64,000 nucleotides of DNA from Limibacterium fermenti (lineage in GTDB: Bacteria > Bacteroidota > Bacteroidia > Bacteroidales > Dysgonomonadaceae), in contig NZ_CP159486.1 in NCBI RefSeq assembly GCF_041902845.1, positions 3,472,001-3,536,000 of the forward strand. The letters are read 5' to 3'. Each line of letters starts with the position of its first letter. Within the stretch, counting starts at the first letter, position 1. This document shows positions 53,414 to 63,800 of the stretch, piece after piece. The position numbers and the translations under genes were made by a program. Under the pieces are notes generated by a model. The model was not told where the DNA came from. It saw nothing but the letters and a program-made list of their open reading frames with translations, and did no database searches.

Positions 53414-56374
53414 TTAAAAAGTCAGATTAACGCCAAAAGTGAAAGAACGCGCCTTCGGCATATAATTACGCGCCTCGATACCCGGCGAAAGGCCGGCGCC
53501 GTCGTCGGAAGGTTCACCGCGGAAGAGTTCCACTTCGGGATCGAGCCCTTTGTAACCGGTGATCACAAACAGGTTTTGCCCGGCTACATACACGCGCGCC
53601 CTTTCCAGCCAATCGGTTGATTTGGTATTGAATGTATATCCGATAGCCATATTATCCAACCGGATGTGCGAGGCGTCTTCGACATAAAAAGAGGTTACGC
53701 GCGAGTTTTCGCGCAAGATGCTCACCAGCTCGTCGTTCAAGGCGTTTGCGCCGCTGAGGTAGGTGTTGTTGCCATAAGCGGCGCGAGGATTGTTGAGCAC
53801 TTTATTCCCGGCGGTTCCACGGAAAAAGATACTGGCATCCCAATTTTTCCAGGAGAAAGAATGATTCCATCCGAACGTCAAGTCGGGTTGCGAATCGCCC
53901 ACGTAGGTACGGTCGTCATCGGTGATTTGCCCGTCTTTATTCCTATCTTCGATAATGTATTTGCCGTCTTCGGTGAGTCCCGTACACTTCAGCATATAAA
54001 ACTGCCCTACGGGATATCCGACCTCCACCACATGCGAGGTAACGCCCGAAGCGCCGCGAATCCACGGATCACCCGTATAGATACGTCCGGTGGAATACAA
54101 CTCGTTGGACAGTTTGGTAACCTTATTGATATTATGAGCCAGATTGACCGTTGTGGTATAGGTGAATGTTTTGTTTTTCACCACATCGATATTCAGCATC
54201 AGTTCGACACCCTTATTACTCATATTCCCCACATTGGCCTGCATTTTATCGTAAACATACGTCGGCGTGGAGACGGCATACGTATATAACATGTCGGATG
54301 TTTGCTTGTCATACCATTCGATGGTCCCGTTGAGGCGGTTGTTGAACAGCGAAAAATCGAGGCCGATGTTTAACATGGCGGTCGATTCCCACTTGAGGTC
54401 GGGATTGGCATTTTGCGAAATCTTATACGCGGTGAGTTGCGACCCGTCGCTGTAATATGTTCCCGCGGCCGAATAAAGTTCGAGCGACTTGTAAGGCTGC
54501 AACCCGTCCTGGTTTCCCGTCACGCCATAACCGACACGCAACTTGAGGTCTTTCACCCAATCGATCTCTTCCATAAACGGTTCCTGCGAAATACCCCAGG
54601 CGGCCGAAGCGGAAGGGAACGTCCCCCATTTATGGTTTTTACCGAACTTCGACGAACCGTCACGGCGCACCGTAGCGGTAACCATATAACGGTCTTGATA
54701 ACTATAATGCGCGCGGCCGAAGAACGAAATCAATTTATAGGCATTTTTACTGGAAGTAACCTCCCCTATTTTCAACGAGTTTCCCGACTGGATATTGTCG
54801 GCGCCCATGGAGTTGACCACAAAGTCGGTCGCTTGCGACCGCTGACTGGAGAAGACATTGTTTTCCCAGGAATACCCGAGGATCGCATCGAATTTATGCG
54901 TTTTGTCGGCACCGAAAGTCGTTTCATAGTTGGCCGTCCATTCCATCAGTTCCCGATCCCATTTCCGGGCTTGCCGCACCGCCAGGCCGTTGTTACCGTC
55001 GCCGCGTGAGTTGCGGGGATCCTCCCACTCGCTGTAGTCACTGGAAAAACGGCTCTTGTAGAAGGAAGCCTTTAGGTTAAGCCCTTCGACGATGTCGAAT
55101 TGGAGATCACCCGCGCCGTAAAAATAGTTATTGCTCGCCTTACGGTAGTTCTGATCCTGGTTTTGCACGGGATTACCCTGGTCGTAAGCGTTATTGGCGG
55201 CGGTAAAATACGAGCCGTCTTCGTTATACACCGGATACACCGGCGGCATATTATAGGCAAGGATAAAATCGTCCCGGAACGGGAAGCGCATATCGGTCAA
55301 CGTTCCGGAACCCGTCAAGCCCACCCGCAAACGGTCGTTGATGGCGCGCTGCTGGAGTTGGAAGCGGAATGAATGGCGCGTCATCTCGTTATCGCGTGCG
55401 ATACCCGTACGATCCAAAAAGGTGTAGGAAGCCCGGTAGTTGTGTTTGGGGCCTCCCCCCGAAAGCGAAATGGAATGGTTGGTGGATATTCCCGTGCGAA
55501 GCATTTCGCCGAACCAATCGGTATCGGCCGTGTAGCCGTCGAAATTGCTGATATCGTTCCCCAACTCCTTATTGGTTGCGCGCCATTCGGCGGCATTCAT
55601 CATATCGGGTTTATTGGCAACCTGGTCGACCGACACATAGCCGTCGTATTGCAACAGGTTTTTGGCGCCCGAACCGCGTTTCGTGGTAATGAGAATAACG
55701 CCTCCGGCAGCGCGGGATCCGTAAATGGCAGCCGACGAAGCATCTTTCAACACCGAGATCGATTCGATATCGGAAGGCGATACCGTAGACATGTCGCCCC
55801 CGGGTATGCCGTCGATGACGATCATCGGCCCCTGGTCGTTTTGCAAAGTCGATGTCCCGCGCAGGCGGATTTGCGAGCCGCGCGTCACATCGCCCGATCC
55901 GGACGTGACGATCAATCCGGCAACTTTCCCCTGCAACAAGTCGGAGGCATCGCGGTTAATTCCTTTATTAAAGTTCTCTTCGGATACGTTGGCGATGGAG
56001 CCGGTAATCTCGCGACGCGTTTGCGTACCGTAACCGACCACCACCACTTCATCCAGCAACTCGGCATCTTCCTCCAGCACCACATTCAACGTGGTACGCC
56101 CGTTCAATTCAATCGTTTGCGTACGCATCCCCATATACGATATTACCAGAGTGGCGTTTCCGGGCACGTTGGGCAAAGTGAAATTTCCATCGGCATCGGT
56201 AACGGTTCCGGCCGTCGAACCCTCGGCCTGAACCGTTACCCCTACCAACGGATCTCCCTTGGTGTCGGAGACATTCCCTCGCAAGGTAATATTCTGTGCA
56301 AAAGAACATAAAGAGACGGCCCACACGAAAAGCAATAGCATCCCCTTATAGAAAATGATTTTTTGTTTTTTCAT
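53414..56374 (-). CDS. SusC/RagA-type TonB-dependent receptor 4
   Basis: 986 residues. Signal peptide MKKQKIIFYKGMLLLFVWAVSLCSFA, regulatory-like domain NITLRGNVSDTKGDPLVGVT to about 110, the TonB-side motif DEVVVVGYGTQTRREITGS, plug with DIESISVLKDASSAAIYGSRAAGGVILITTKRG near 215, barrel ending ARSFTFGVNLTF. The conserved IYGSRA is intact here, unlike in receptor 3. No STN domain. Operon with susD 4; no degradative enzyme is adjacent, so the substrate cannot be guessed. Confidence 0.95.
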   Translation of the reverse strand: MKKQKIIFYKGMLLLFVWAVSLCSFAQNITLRGNVSDTKGDPLVGVTVQAEGSTAGTVTDADGNFTLPNVPGNATLVISYMGMRTQTIELNGRTTLNVVLEEDAELLDEVVVVGYGTQTRREITGSIANVSEENFNKGINRDASDLLQGKVAGLIVTSGSGDVTRGSQIRLRGTSTLQNDQGPMIVIDGIPGGDMSTVSPSDIESISVLKDASSAAIYGSRAAGGVILITTKRGSGAKNLLQYDGYVSVDQVANKPDMMNAAEWRATNKELGNDISNFDGYTADTDWFGEMLRTGISTNHSISLSGGGPKHNYRASYTFLDRTGIARDNEMTRHSFRFQLQQRAINDRLRVGLTGSGTLTDMRFPFRDDFILAYNMPPVYPVYNEDGSYFTAANNAYDQGNPVQNQDQNYRKASNNYFYGAGDLQFDIVEGLNLKASFYKSRFSSDYSEWEDPRNSRGDGNNGLAVRQARKWDRELMEWTANYETTFGADKTHKFDAILGYSWENNVFSSQRSQATDFVVNSMGADNIQSGNSLKIGEVTSSKNAYKLISFFGRAHYSYQDRYMVTATVRRDGSSKFGKNHKWGTFPSASAAWGISQEPFMEEIDWVKDLKLRVGYGVTGNQDGLQPYKSLELYSAAGTYYSDGSQLTAYKISQNANPDLKWESTAMLNIGLDFSLFNNRLNGTIEWYDKQTSDMLYTYAVSTPTYVYDKMQANVGNMSNKGVELMLNIDVVKNKTFTYTTTVNLAHNINKVTKLSNELYSTGRIYTGDPWIRGASGVTSHVVEVGYPVGQFYMLKCTGLTEDGKYIIEDRNKDGQITDDDRTYVGDSQPDLTFGWNHSFSWKNWDASIFFRGTAGNKVLNNPRAAYGNNTYLSGANALNDELVSILRENSRVTSFYVEDASHIRLDNMAIGYTFNTKSTDWLERARVYVAGQNLFVITGYKGLDPEVELFRGEPSDDGAGLSPGIEARNYMPKARSFTFGVNLTF

Positions 56375-56439
56375 AAAATTCTCGTATTTAATTATTTAAT
56401 TCAGAAAAAAAGGATATTGTTTAGGATAAATATTCCAAA

Positions 56440-56469
56440 CCGGAGCGCCGCATGGCGCGGCACTTCCGG
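56440..56469 (-). terminator. Hairpin between the DUF6261-like gene and susC 4
   Basis: Minus strand CCGGAAGTGCCGC pairs with GCGGCGCTCCGG (small internal loop). It begins seven bases after the stop of the upstream gene. The following T stretch is weak, so termination is likely but partial. Confidence 0.6.
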
Positions 56470-56475
56470 TATTCG

Positions 56476-57192
56476 TTACTTTTTGTCGCGGGTTTTTTCG
56501 TCCTCGTCATTTTTGTCGTGAATCGACCGCTTGGCGGCTTTCAACACTTCGTCCAGATCGTGGTATAAGTCGCTCCAACCGGACTGTTTACGCAAGGCCG
56601 ACACCATCCCGTAATAATCACGCAGCGCATCTTCCAATTGGTGACGGATGGTACTGGCCGAAGGTTGCTGACGCAGCGCCGAATTGGCATCGACTTGCTT
56701 AAGGAACTGAACGTCGAAATCCTCTTGCGCCTTTTTCAGGGCTTCATAATGCGGCACCAATCCCACGGTGGTCAACAAAGCCTGATTCTCTTCCGATGAA
56801 AACGTTTCGATTTTTTTATGCAGCACCTCCGTTTCGTCGCCGTAATTCAAGCCCGAAACAGCGCCTAAATCATCCCACACCTCTAACAGTTGTCTGGCAG
56901 CCAATCCTTTTTCATCATCGAAAGCCGCAAAGCCGGTCAACAGATCATGAAAGCCCGCATCCAGCCGGTCACGCACCAAATCCTGAGACTTCACTTCCGG
57001 CCCCAACCCGCTATAGATATTTTTCAACACCGAACGCTCGTATCCGGTATGTGCATTTACTACCTCCAGATAAAGGGGGTCTTCCTGTACCGTTGCATTG
57101 GTACTCTTTTTCGAGACTTCCAGAGTGTTCCGCCCTAGCGTCCCCAATCCGGTCGTTGTCAACCGGGAAAAACTAATTAATAATTTTTCCAT
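56476..57192 (-). CDS. DUF6261-like Bacteroidota protein, copy 2
   Basis: 238 residues from ATG at 57192 (MEKLLISFSRLTTTGLGTLGR). Helical throughout, with an acidic-basic tail (HDKNDEDEKTRDKK). It follows the same plan as the gene at 9033-9686: LSRL/FSRL opening, a domain of paired helices (YLEVVNAHTGYERSVLKNIYSGL), and a late segment TIRHQLEDALRDYYGMVSALRKQSGWSDLYHDLDEVLKAAKRS. The open frame continues 157 codons upstream, but that stretch is the 41-bp array and its flanks, open in all three frames by composition, so the short start is preferred. Function unknown. Confidence 0.72.
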   Translation of the reverse strand: MEKLLISFSRLTTTGLGTLGRNTLEVSKKSTNATVQEDPLYLEVVNAHTGYERSVLKNIYSGLGPEVKSQDLVRDRLDAGFHDLLTGFAAFDDEKGLAARQLLEVWDDLGAVSGLNYGDETEVLHKKIETFSSEENQALLTTVGLVPHYEALKKAQEDFDVQFLKQVDANSALRQQPSASTIRHQLEDALRDYYGMVSALRKQSGWSDLYHDLDEVLKAAKRSIHDKNDEDEKTRDKK

Positions 57193-57257
57193 GATTTTCA
57201 AAATTTTGATATATAACAGATCGATATAAATAGAAATTCGATTTTCGCGCTTTAGGA

Positions 57258-57586
57258 AAGAATGCGGAAAGGCGGGAAGGCGTTTTTTTCGCCTCCGCAG
57301 ACAAACGAAGAGCCGGATAACACGGTTTTTCGTTCTCGCAGCGCCCCGGAGAGCCGGACAAGTCCGATTGTAAGTTTCGCAGACGGGCAAAAGTCCGGAT
57401 ATCTTCTTTTTCCACTTCCGCGGCCATGCGGAACGGGCGAAAGGTGATTTTTTTCCCTTCCGCATAGGCGCAAAACGTCGGATAGAAGTCGTTTTCTCTT
57501 CCGCGGCGCTGCGGAGAGGCGGATGGGTCTGGCCGGAGCTTCCGCAGAGAAGCGGAACCCAAAACCTTTTCCGTTGTCTTTTCCGC
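57258..57586. repeat. Tandem array of eight 41-bp units 5' of the DUF6261-like gene
   Basis: On the minus strand units start at 57586, 57545, 57504, 57463, 57421, 57380, 57339 and 57298: spacing 41 bases, once 42. Each begins GCGGAAG or GCGA/GCGGAG, continues with an A-rich stretch, and has TATCCG or CATCCG in the middle. Because 41 is not a multiple of three, each unit shifts the reading frame, which explains long minus-strand frames in all three phases. The units are diverged, so this is not a CRISPR array. Confidence 0.88.
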
Positions 57587-57868
57587 AGGTAATGGAGACA
57601 CACAAAACGATAACAAGCCCTTAAAAGAAGAAACGGGCAATGGATATAATTCGTTTTTTTCAAAAACCGGTGGGTAGAAAAACAAGATTGCGGTAGCGAT
57701 AGAGTCCTCGAACGGGAACATATATCTCCCTGCTCTCTTTTGAATGGAAATGGGTGGTAAAAGAGACTCGATGACTTGCGTATATATACCGCTCTTACTC
57801 ATTGTATTAGTAATTCATTTTTTCGGCCGTTATCCGTCAGTTCTGTGGCGGAATCCGACGATCTGTCA

Positions 57869-57876
57869 CAAAGATA
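57869..57876 (-). promoter_or_regulatory. -7 element TATCTTTG reading toward the 41-bp array
   Basis: Exact TAnnTTTG on the minus strand. Transcription from here would run through the array into the DUF6261-like gene, giving a leader of about 670 bases. No -33 match at 19-21 bases. Confidence 0.4.
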
Positions 57877-57955
57877 ACGATTTTCTTCGAACAAGGGATC
57901 AACAAATTCAAAAAAAATTTCGGCATAACCCTGTTTTTTTATTGAAAAAAATAAA

Positions 57956-57963
57956 TACCTTTG
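57956..57963 (+). promoter_or_regulatory. -7 element TACCTTTG before the structured RNA
   Basis: Exact TAnnTTTG on the plus strand; predicted start near 57970, some 50 bases before the long hairpin. No standard -33. Confidence 0.5.
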
Positions 57964-57969
57964 CCGCGA

Positions 57970-58177
57970 TACGCGTAGAAGCGTAATCTATTAGAAATAA
58001 AACGAGAAGCGTTTTAGATATTACCCTGTTCATAAAATCTACCAAATTTTTCTTGCAAGGGGTAATAGCAACAAACGCTCCGCGCCTGTTTGGCGTGGGG
58101 CTGTTGCTTTACTCTTGCAAGGGCTTTGGTAGAGCCTTATGAACGGGTAAAGACTAACAGTTCCCATGCCTCTTTTT
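57970..58177 (+). ncRNA. Structured non-coding RNA, candidate 6S RNA
   Basis: A long rod-like fold is evident at 58022-58149: TACCC/GGGTA, GTTCATAA/TTATGAAC, CTACCAAA/TTTGGTAG, CTTGCAAG/CTTGCAAG and GCAACA/TGTTGC pair in nested order, with a GCGCC/GGCGT tip. Two smaller hairpins precede it (TACGC/GCGTA and AAAACG/CGTTTT). A -7 promoter lies just upstream and a run of eight T ends at 58181, giving about 200 bases in all. Size and an interrupted single rod are those of 6S RNA, the regulator that binds RNA polymerase, but I cannot align it to a family model here. Confidence 0.5.
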
Positions 58178-58242
58178 TTTAAATCATACCGACCTTGGGG
58201 AACGGCGAGGTAACGACCTGTATCGATTGAGGAAAAGAATGA

Positions 58243-58656
58243 ATGACGATGAAAAAATATGCCGGGAAACCGAACCGGAAACAACCCGTTGAACCGCTGT
58301 TTCCACACACTTGCATTTACCGGACGCACTGCCCCCATTGCGGCGCGGAGGTAGATTATACGCTCGAAATGCAATACCACCAAAAACTCATTTGCCTGTC
58401 GTGCGGCAAAAACGTACCCAATCCGCTTTACGATCCCGCCGATCCGCACAATGTCCGTCGAAGAGCCCGCCGTGATTTCGGTTGGTTCATTACCGCAATG
58501 GCGTTGCTCGCGCTGCTATGGATAGCCCTCAGCTACATTTATCGCGATTACCCACCCAAGGCGAAACCGCATATCACTATCGACAGGGACGAATGGTTTG
58601 ACAACCCTCGCGATTACCGCAAAAATCCGGACAGCATGCCTTGGCGCTCGAGGTAG
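58243..58656 (+). CDS. Zinc-ribbon membrane protein of unknown function
   Basis: 137 residues. A zinc ribbon with two Cys pairs (HCPHCGAEVDYTLEMQ, then LICLSCGKNV) occupies residues 25-60. A basic stretch (RRRARRDFGW) leads into one membrane helix FITAMALLALLWIALSYIY (about 80-100), and a short polar, Pro- and Asp-rich tail follows, probably periplasmic. The second Met (codon 3) is an alternative start. No named family recognised. It precedes the TPR-AraC gene by 57 bases. Confidence 0.65.
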   Translation: MTMKKYAGKPNRKQPVEPLFPHTCIYRTHCPHCGAEVDYTLEMQYHQKLICLSCGKNVPNPLYDPADPHNVRRRARRDFGWFITAMALLALLWIALSYIYRDYPPKAKPHITIDRDEWFDNPRDYRKNPDSMPWRSR

Positions 58657-58688
58657 GGGGAAGATGGCTATTTATCAAAAAAAATTTC

Positions 58689-58696
58689 TACCTTTG
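58689..58696 (+). promoter_or_regulatory. -7 element TACCTTTG of the TPR-AraC gene
   Basis: Exact TAnnTTTG, 17 bases before the ATG at 58714. No TTG at the standard -33 distance. Confidence 0.5.
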
Positions 58697-58713
58697 ACCG
58701 TCAAGTCTGTAAA

Positions 58714-60606
58714 ATGGATAGAAAAAAAAGAGATAGTCGTTTACGTAAGTTGTGTTGCAAATGGGCTCTTTTAGGAATCGGTCTTATTCTTATTTTCCCT
58801 TCTGCCCATGCCGGAAACAACCGCCATATAGAGCGTAAAATTTTAAAATTACTCGAGCTGGCGGAAGAATATGCCGATACATCCGGCCGGGAAGCGTTGT
58901 CGTATGCCGATTCGGCGCTGCTCTTGTCTCAAACGATCGATGCGCCGGAACTGACCATGGCTGCCTTAAAATATTTAACGATGGCCAATCTCCATATCGG
59001 AGACTACGACCGCTGCATAGACGTGTCCGATCAATTATTAAAAATGAGCCGCACCTATCGCCACGATACCTATAAAACGTATGCGTTTATCGGCTTAGGG
59101 CAGGCGAATATCATGCAAGACCGTTTTCCGGTGGCAAAGCAAAACCTCGATTCGGCTTATACCTTAGCCTCCGGAGCGAAGGATGACTTCGCCCTCTCTT
59201 CGGTATATAACGGACTGGGCATTTATCATATGAACGCCGATGCCAATTACTACCGGGCCATCTATTATTTACTGCAAGGGATAGAGGCCGCCGAACGCTC
59301 GGCTAACGAACGCCTCCATTCCCTGCTTTTGTGTAATTTGTCCGTCGTTTATTATTCCAAAAAAGATGTCGCCGGCTTATCGTATGCCCTCGAATGCTAC
59401 CGGCGGGGACACGACCTGAATCAGTCGTACCTGATATTTATCGGGGCGAGCACGACGGCGTATTGCCTTTTCCTTCAGAAAAAATACGACGAAGCGCTTC
59501 GTTTTTTGCAAGAAGCGGAGCTATTGATGATCGAAAAAAAATATTTGAACCAAGCCAACGTATATGTTTTATTCGGACATATCGATTTTGAGAGGGGCTA
59601 TCTCGACAAAGCAAAAGCGTATTATCAAAAAGCGCTCAACGAATCCGACCAGACCCAAACGTCGAATATCCTGGATGCTTATTTAGGACTGGGTAAAGTG
59701 GCCCTCCGGACAAAGCATTACGACCAGGCGCTTGCCTTCCTGCAAAAGGGCATCGATATCGCTTCCGTTAATAAAGACAATACCCAAACCCGGCGCGACT
59801 TGTATTACGCTTTATCACAATATTATCAAGAAACCGGCGCTTATTCCGACGCGCTCGAGGCGTTTAAGCTTTTCTTCCGGGAGCATGACAACATCTTCCA
59901 TCAGGATAGAGAATATCATTTATCGGAATTGATGATGAAGTTTGAAGCGGAAAAAACAAAAAACTTATTAAAGGAACAGGATATCCTGCTCTTGAAAAAA
60001 GAACGCAAACTCCAAATCCTTTACATTGCTATTTTCATTATTCTCGTCGCCGGCATCCTGCTATATCTTTCAAACCGCCGCCGCAACAAGCGGTACATGG
60101 AGATTGTTCGCCGCAATTTCTATCAGGCCGAACAAGAAAAAGCGTTAAAAAAAACAAGCCCTTCCTCCGGGATATCCCCTCAAAGCGCAGAAAACATCCA
60201 TCCTGAAAAATATGTTACGTCGGCCCTTTCCGAAGAGAAAAGCGCTGAACTCTATGCCAAACTGCATCAACTCATGACCGACGATAAATTGTATAAAGAC
60301 AATATGCTCACCAAAGATAAATTAGCCGAAAAATTGAATACAAACCGGAGTTATTTATCGCAAGTAATTAATCACCACACCGGATTGTCGTATAATCATT
60401 ATATCAACCGGCTCCGCATAGAAGAGGCCTTGCGCATCATTTCCGATCCGGAAGATGATACGCCTTTGAAAGCGATTGCCGTAGATACCGGCTTCAATAC
60501 GTTGGGAACATTCTATAGCGCCTTTCAATCCATCGTCGGGATGCCTCCTTCCGCCTACCGCACAAAGATGCGTGAACTATTCTATAAAAACAATCACAAA
60601 GATTAA
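58714..60606 (+). CDS. Membrane-bound TPR sensor with AraC-type DNA-binding domain
   Basis: 630 residues. An N-terminal signal or anchor segment (WALLGIGLILIFPSAHA) is followed by about eight TPR units to residue 400 (for example VYVLFGHIDFERGYLDKAKAYYQKALNES and DAYLGLGKVALRTKHYDQALAFLQKGI). A coiled segment, one membrane helix (LQILYIAIFIILVAGILLYLS, about 430-452), a Ser/Pro linker and an AraC/XylS domain (about 525-625) come next: LAEKLNTNRSYLSQVINHHTGLSYNHYINRLRIEEAL and AVDTGFNTLGTFYSAFQSIVGMPPSAYR. Thus a periplasmic TPR sensor controls a cytoplasmic activator in one protein. It lies 255 bases upstream of a SusC gene on the same strand, a likely target. Confidence 0.88.
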   Translation: MDRKKRDSRLRKLCCKWALLGIGLILIFPSAHAGNNRHIERKILKLLELAEEYADTSGREALSYADSALLLSQTIDAPELTMAALKYLTMANLHIGDYDRCIDVSDQLLKMSRTYRHDTYKTYAFIGLGQANIMQDRFPVAKQNLDSAYTLASGAKDDFALSSVYNGLGIYHMNADANYYRAIYYLLQGIEAAERSANERLHSLLLCNLSVVYYSKKDVAGLSYALECYRRGHDLNQSYLIFIGASTTAYCLFLQKKYDEALRFLQEAELLMIEKKYLNQANVYVLFGHIDFERGYLDKAKAYYQKALNESDQTQTSNILDAYLGLGKVALRTKHYDQALAFLQKGIDIASVNKDNTQTRRDLYYALSQYYQETGAYSDALEAFKLFFREHDNIFHQDREYHLSELMMKFEAEKTKNLLKEQDILLLKKERKLQILYIAIFIILVAGILLYLSNRRRNKRYMEIVRRNFYQAEQEKALKKTSPSSGISPQSAENIHPEKYVTSALSEEKSAELYAKLHQLMTDDKLYKDNMLTKDKLAEKLNTNRSYLSQVINHHTGLSYNHYINRLRIEEALRIISDPEDDTPLKAIAVDTGFNTLGTFYSAFQSIVGMPPSAYRTKMRELFYKNNHKD

Positions 60607-60822
60607 AAATAGACGCATTCAACGGGTTATCCTTTTACAAAATCGGAAATTGCCGTATTCCGAAAAAATAACAATCTATTATTTTTCGGGTATCCCTGCT
60701 TTCTATTATCACGGGTTAAAGGCTAAAATACAGACAGTTTATCAACAAAACGGGCGGCTCGCTTTCCGTACTTGTTTTCCGCATACCACATCAACGGTAT
60801 TTTTATATTTTTCAAAATTGTT

Positions 60823-60830
60823 TAGTTTTG
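60823..60830 (+). promoter_or_regulatory. -7 element TAGTTTTG before susC 5
   Basis: Matches TAnnTTTG, 31 bases before the ATG at 60862. No clear -33, as expected if an activator such as the upstream AraC protein is needed. The rest of 60607-60822 shows nothing. Confidence 0.4.
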
Positions 60831-60861
60831 TTCCTCCTATCTTTATATAACGACAAAAATT

Positions 60862-63800
60862 ATGAGTTCCAATTTTTTCCCCAACTTACATCCGGCCGGC
60901 AAACGGCTTGAAAGAAACTCCGACAGTTCCCATCAATCTGTGCATACGGCGTACGATGCATTCACAAACGGAAGAAACGCCAGAGAAAAGTTCATCCGGA
61001 CGGTACTGGTTTTTATTTCGTTGTTTGTATGCGGAACGATGACCTATGCACAATCCACCGACCGAACCATCTACGGTATCGTCGTCGATGAAAACGGAGA
61101 ACCGCTCCCCGCGGCCCGTGTGGAACAGGTAAGGCAAACCAAAGACGAAGCCCTAACGGCGGTCGTTACCGATATAAACGGACACTTCCGGTTAACGTTG
61201 CTCGGTACGGCCAAGGAAATAGAAGTTTCTTATTTAGGGTATGAAACGAAGAAGGTAAACCTGACCGACGCTGAAAGTTATAAAATAGACTTGCAACCGA
61301 ACATCGAATTATTGAGCGAGGTTGTTGTCACCGGATATCAAACGATTTCCCGCGAGCGCGCTACCGGTTCTTTTGCCAAAGTTGATGCCAAGAAACTGGA
61401 AACGCAGCGGCTCAGCAACATCAGCTCCCTTATGGAAGGAAGAATAGCGGGTTACCGCGATGGGAGAATCCGGGGGGTTACAACGATGAACGGCGTATCG
61501 ACTCCGCTCTATGTGATCGACGGATTTCCGGTAGAAAAAACCACCACTAAAGGATACGGATGGGAGGAAAGCATTCCGGATGTGAATATGGAAGATATCG
61601 AAAGCATTACCGTATTGAAAGATGCCGCGGCGGCGTCCATCTACGGGGCGCGTGCGGCCAACGGAGTGGTCGTTATCACCACAAAAAGAGCGAAGATGAA
61701 CCGTTTGGATATTTCTTTCTCCGCTACGCTCACCACACAACCGTATAATTATTATACGGGGCATTTGGCCGATGCCGCCACCATGATCGGGCTGGAAAAA
61801 GAATGGGCAGCGATGAATCCGGAACTGCAAGGGTCTAAAGCAAAAGATTATGCGCAAAACTTATTGGACAATGCCGTTTATTCCGCACAAGGCATCCGGG
61901 CCATCTTGAATAACGCTGCCGGAAAAATAAGCCCGGAAGAAATGAACCGGACACTGGATGAACTGGCTTCGCAAGGATACCGGTATTATAACGATGTGGA
62001 AAAATACGGCAAAAGAAATCCTTTTTCGCAACAATACAACCTGAGCATCGGGAAAAGCAACGAGAGAAACACTTTCAATGCTTCTTTCTCTTATCGGCAT
62101 AATAGCCTTGAAGACAGGTATTCGAACAACGAAAGTTTCGGTTTGAACATGCAAAACACCACCGGAATCACCTCCTGGTTGAGTATGGATCTGGGGACTT
62201 ATTTGAATTACGGCGATGGCGCGACACAAAGTTACAGCGTGACCTCGCCGGGATATACTTATATGCCTTACAATACGCTCCTCAATGCGGACGGGAGTCC
62301 TTATACCAACACAGAAGCCGACCGTTACAGCAAATCGCAGCAGGGAACGCTTCGAGACAACGGCCTCTATCATCTCGATATCACTCCGCTGGAAGAAATG
62401 AAGATGAACCTGCAGAAGAACAAGGATTTCAGCAACCGGACTTTTGCCCGCCTGAATTTCAAACTCACCGATTGGCTGAAATACGCCGCTTCTTTCCAAT
62501 ACGAAGTGGGTGAATACAAAAGCGACCAACTGAAAGATAAAAGCTCCTACGAAGTACGCAATAAAGTAAATACTTTTGCTACGTCCAACAAAAATGCTCC
62601 GGCGACCTTTAACTTGCCCTACGGGAATATATATGCCACGGCAACCAACAGCAGCCGCGCGTACAATTTCCGCCAACAGTTCGATTTTCAGAAAACATTT
62701 GCCGGAGCGCATGACGTGACCGCCATCCTGGGTACGGAAACCCGGGAAAACAAACTGGAATATAACCGCCGTCATTTATATGATTACGACCCGGATCTCT
62801 TAACGTACAGTTTAATAAACGAACAATTATTGAGTAAAACCTCCGGCTTGTGGGGATGGGCTTCCTTCTCTAAAAACGATGTTTTCGTGACGCAGGAATT
62901 AGTGAACCGTTACGTTTCTTTCTATGGAAATGCGGCGTATACGTATGCCGGCAAATATATGGTTACGGGAAGTATCCGCTGGGATCGGACCAATTTGTTT
63001 GCGACCGGTTCCAAATATCAGAATAAACCCATCTGGTCGGCAGGAGCGGGATGGAATATCGATAAGGAAGACTTTTTTGAAGTGGACTTTGTCGATATGC
63101 TCAAGCTGCGTACCAGTTATGGCATCGGGGGCAACATCGCCAAGGATTCCGCCCCTTACATGACGGCCTATTACAGTTCCAATATTCATGTGGGCGGGAT
63201 AAGCGGGTCGATCAGCAGCCGCCCGAATCCCGAACTCCGGTGGGAAAAAACAACGACCGCCAATATCGGGATTGATTTTGCCCTGCTCAAAAACCGCCTG
63301 ACCGGGACGATCGAATATTACAACAAAAAGGGAGAAGACTTATTGGCCAACACAAACGGCGTCCCCACCGAAGGTTGGGGATACAGCACCTATACCATGA
63401 ACAATGGAAAAATGAGAAACCGGGGGGTTGAACTCTCCTTATCGGGAGAAGTCTTTTCCACCAAAGACTGGAGTTGGAACGTAACGGGCGTTCTGGGCTA
63501 CAATAAGAATAAAGTAACGTATGTCAATGTAAAAGCGCCGGCCTTATACCTGGTGTTCGATCATGCCGGCGCCTATCCCCGCGTTGGAAATCCTTTCAAT
63601 GCCATCTACGGTTATCAATGGGCGGGCTTGAACGAAAAAGGACTGCCGCAGGTATACGATTCGGAAGGAACTCTTTTTTCCGAATCGGAACCGACCAAGA
63701 TCGAGGATGCCGTATATCTGGGTACGACGATCCCCATCTATAACGGCGCCATCAACACGAACCTGCGCTATAAACAGTGGGAACTGGCCGCACAATTCCT

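Noticed and set aside
55373..56311. 312-codon plus-strand frame inside susC 4
   Set aside because: Antisense shadow of an intact SusC with all family motifs; no independent support.
57258..57586. CRISPR array
   Set aside because: Units are diverged along their whole length, with no identical repeats, no unique spacers of constant length, and no cas genes in the window.
57173..57802. Long minus-strand frames over the 41-bp array as coding genes
   Set aside because: All three frames are open because each 41-bp unit shifts the phase; composition is not protein-like and one frame overlaps the DUF6261-like start by a few codons.
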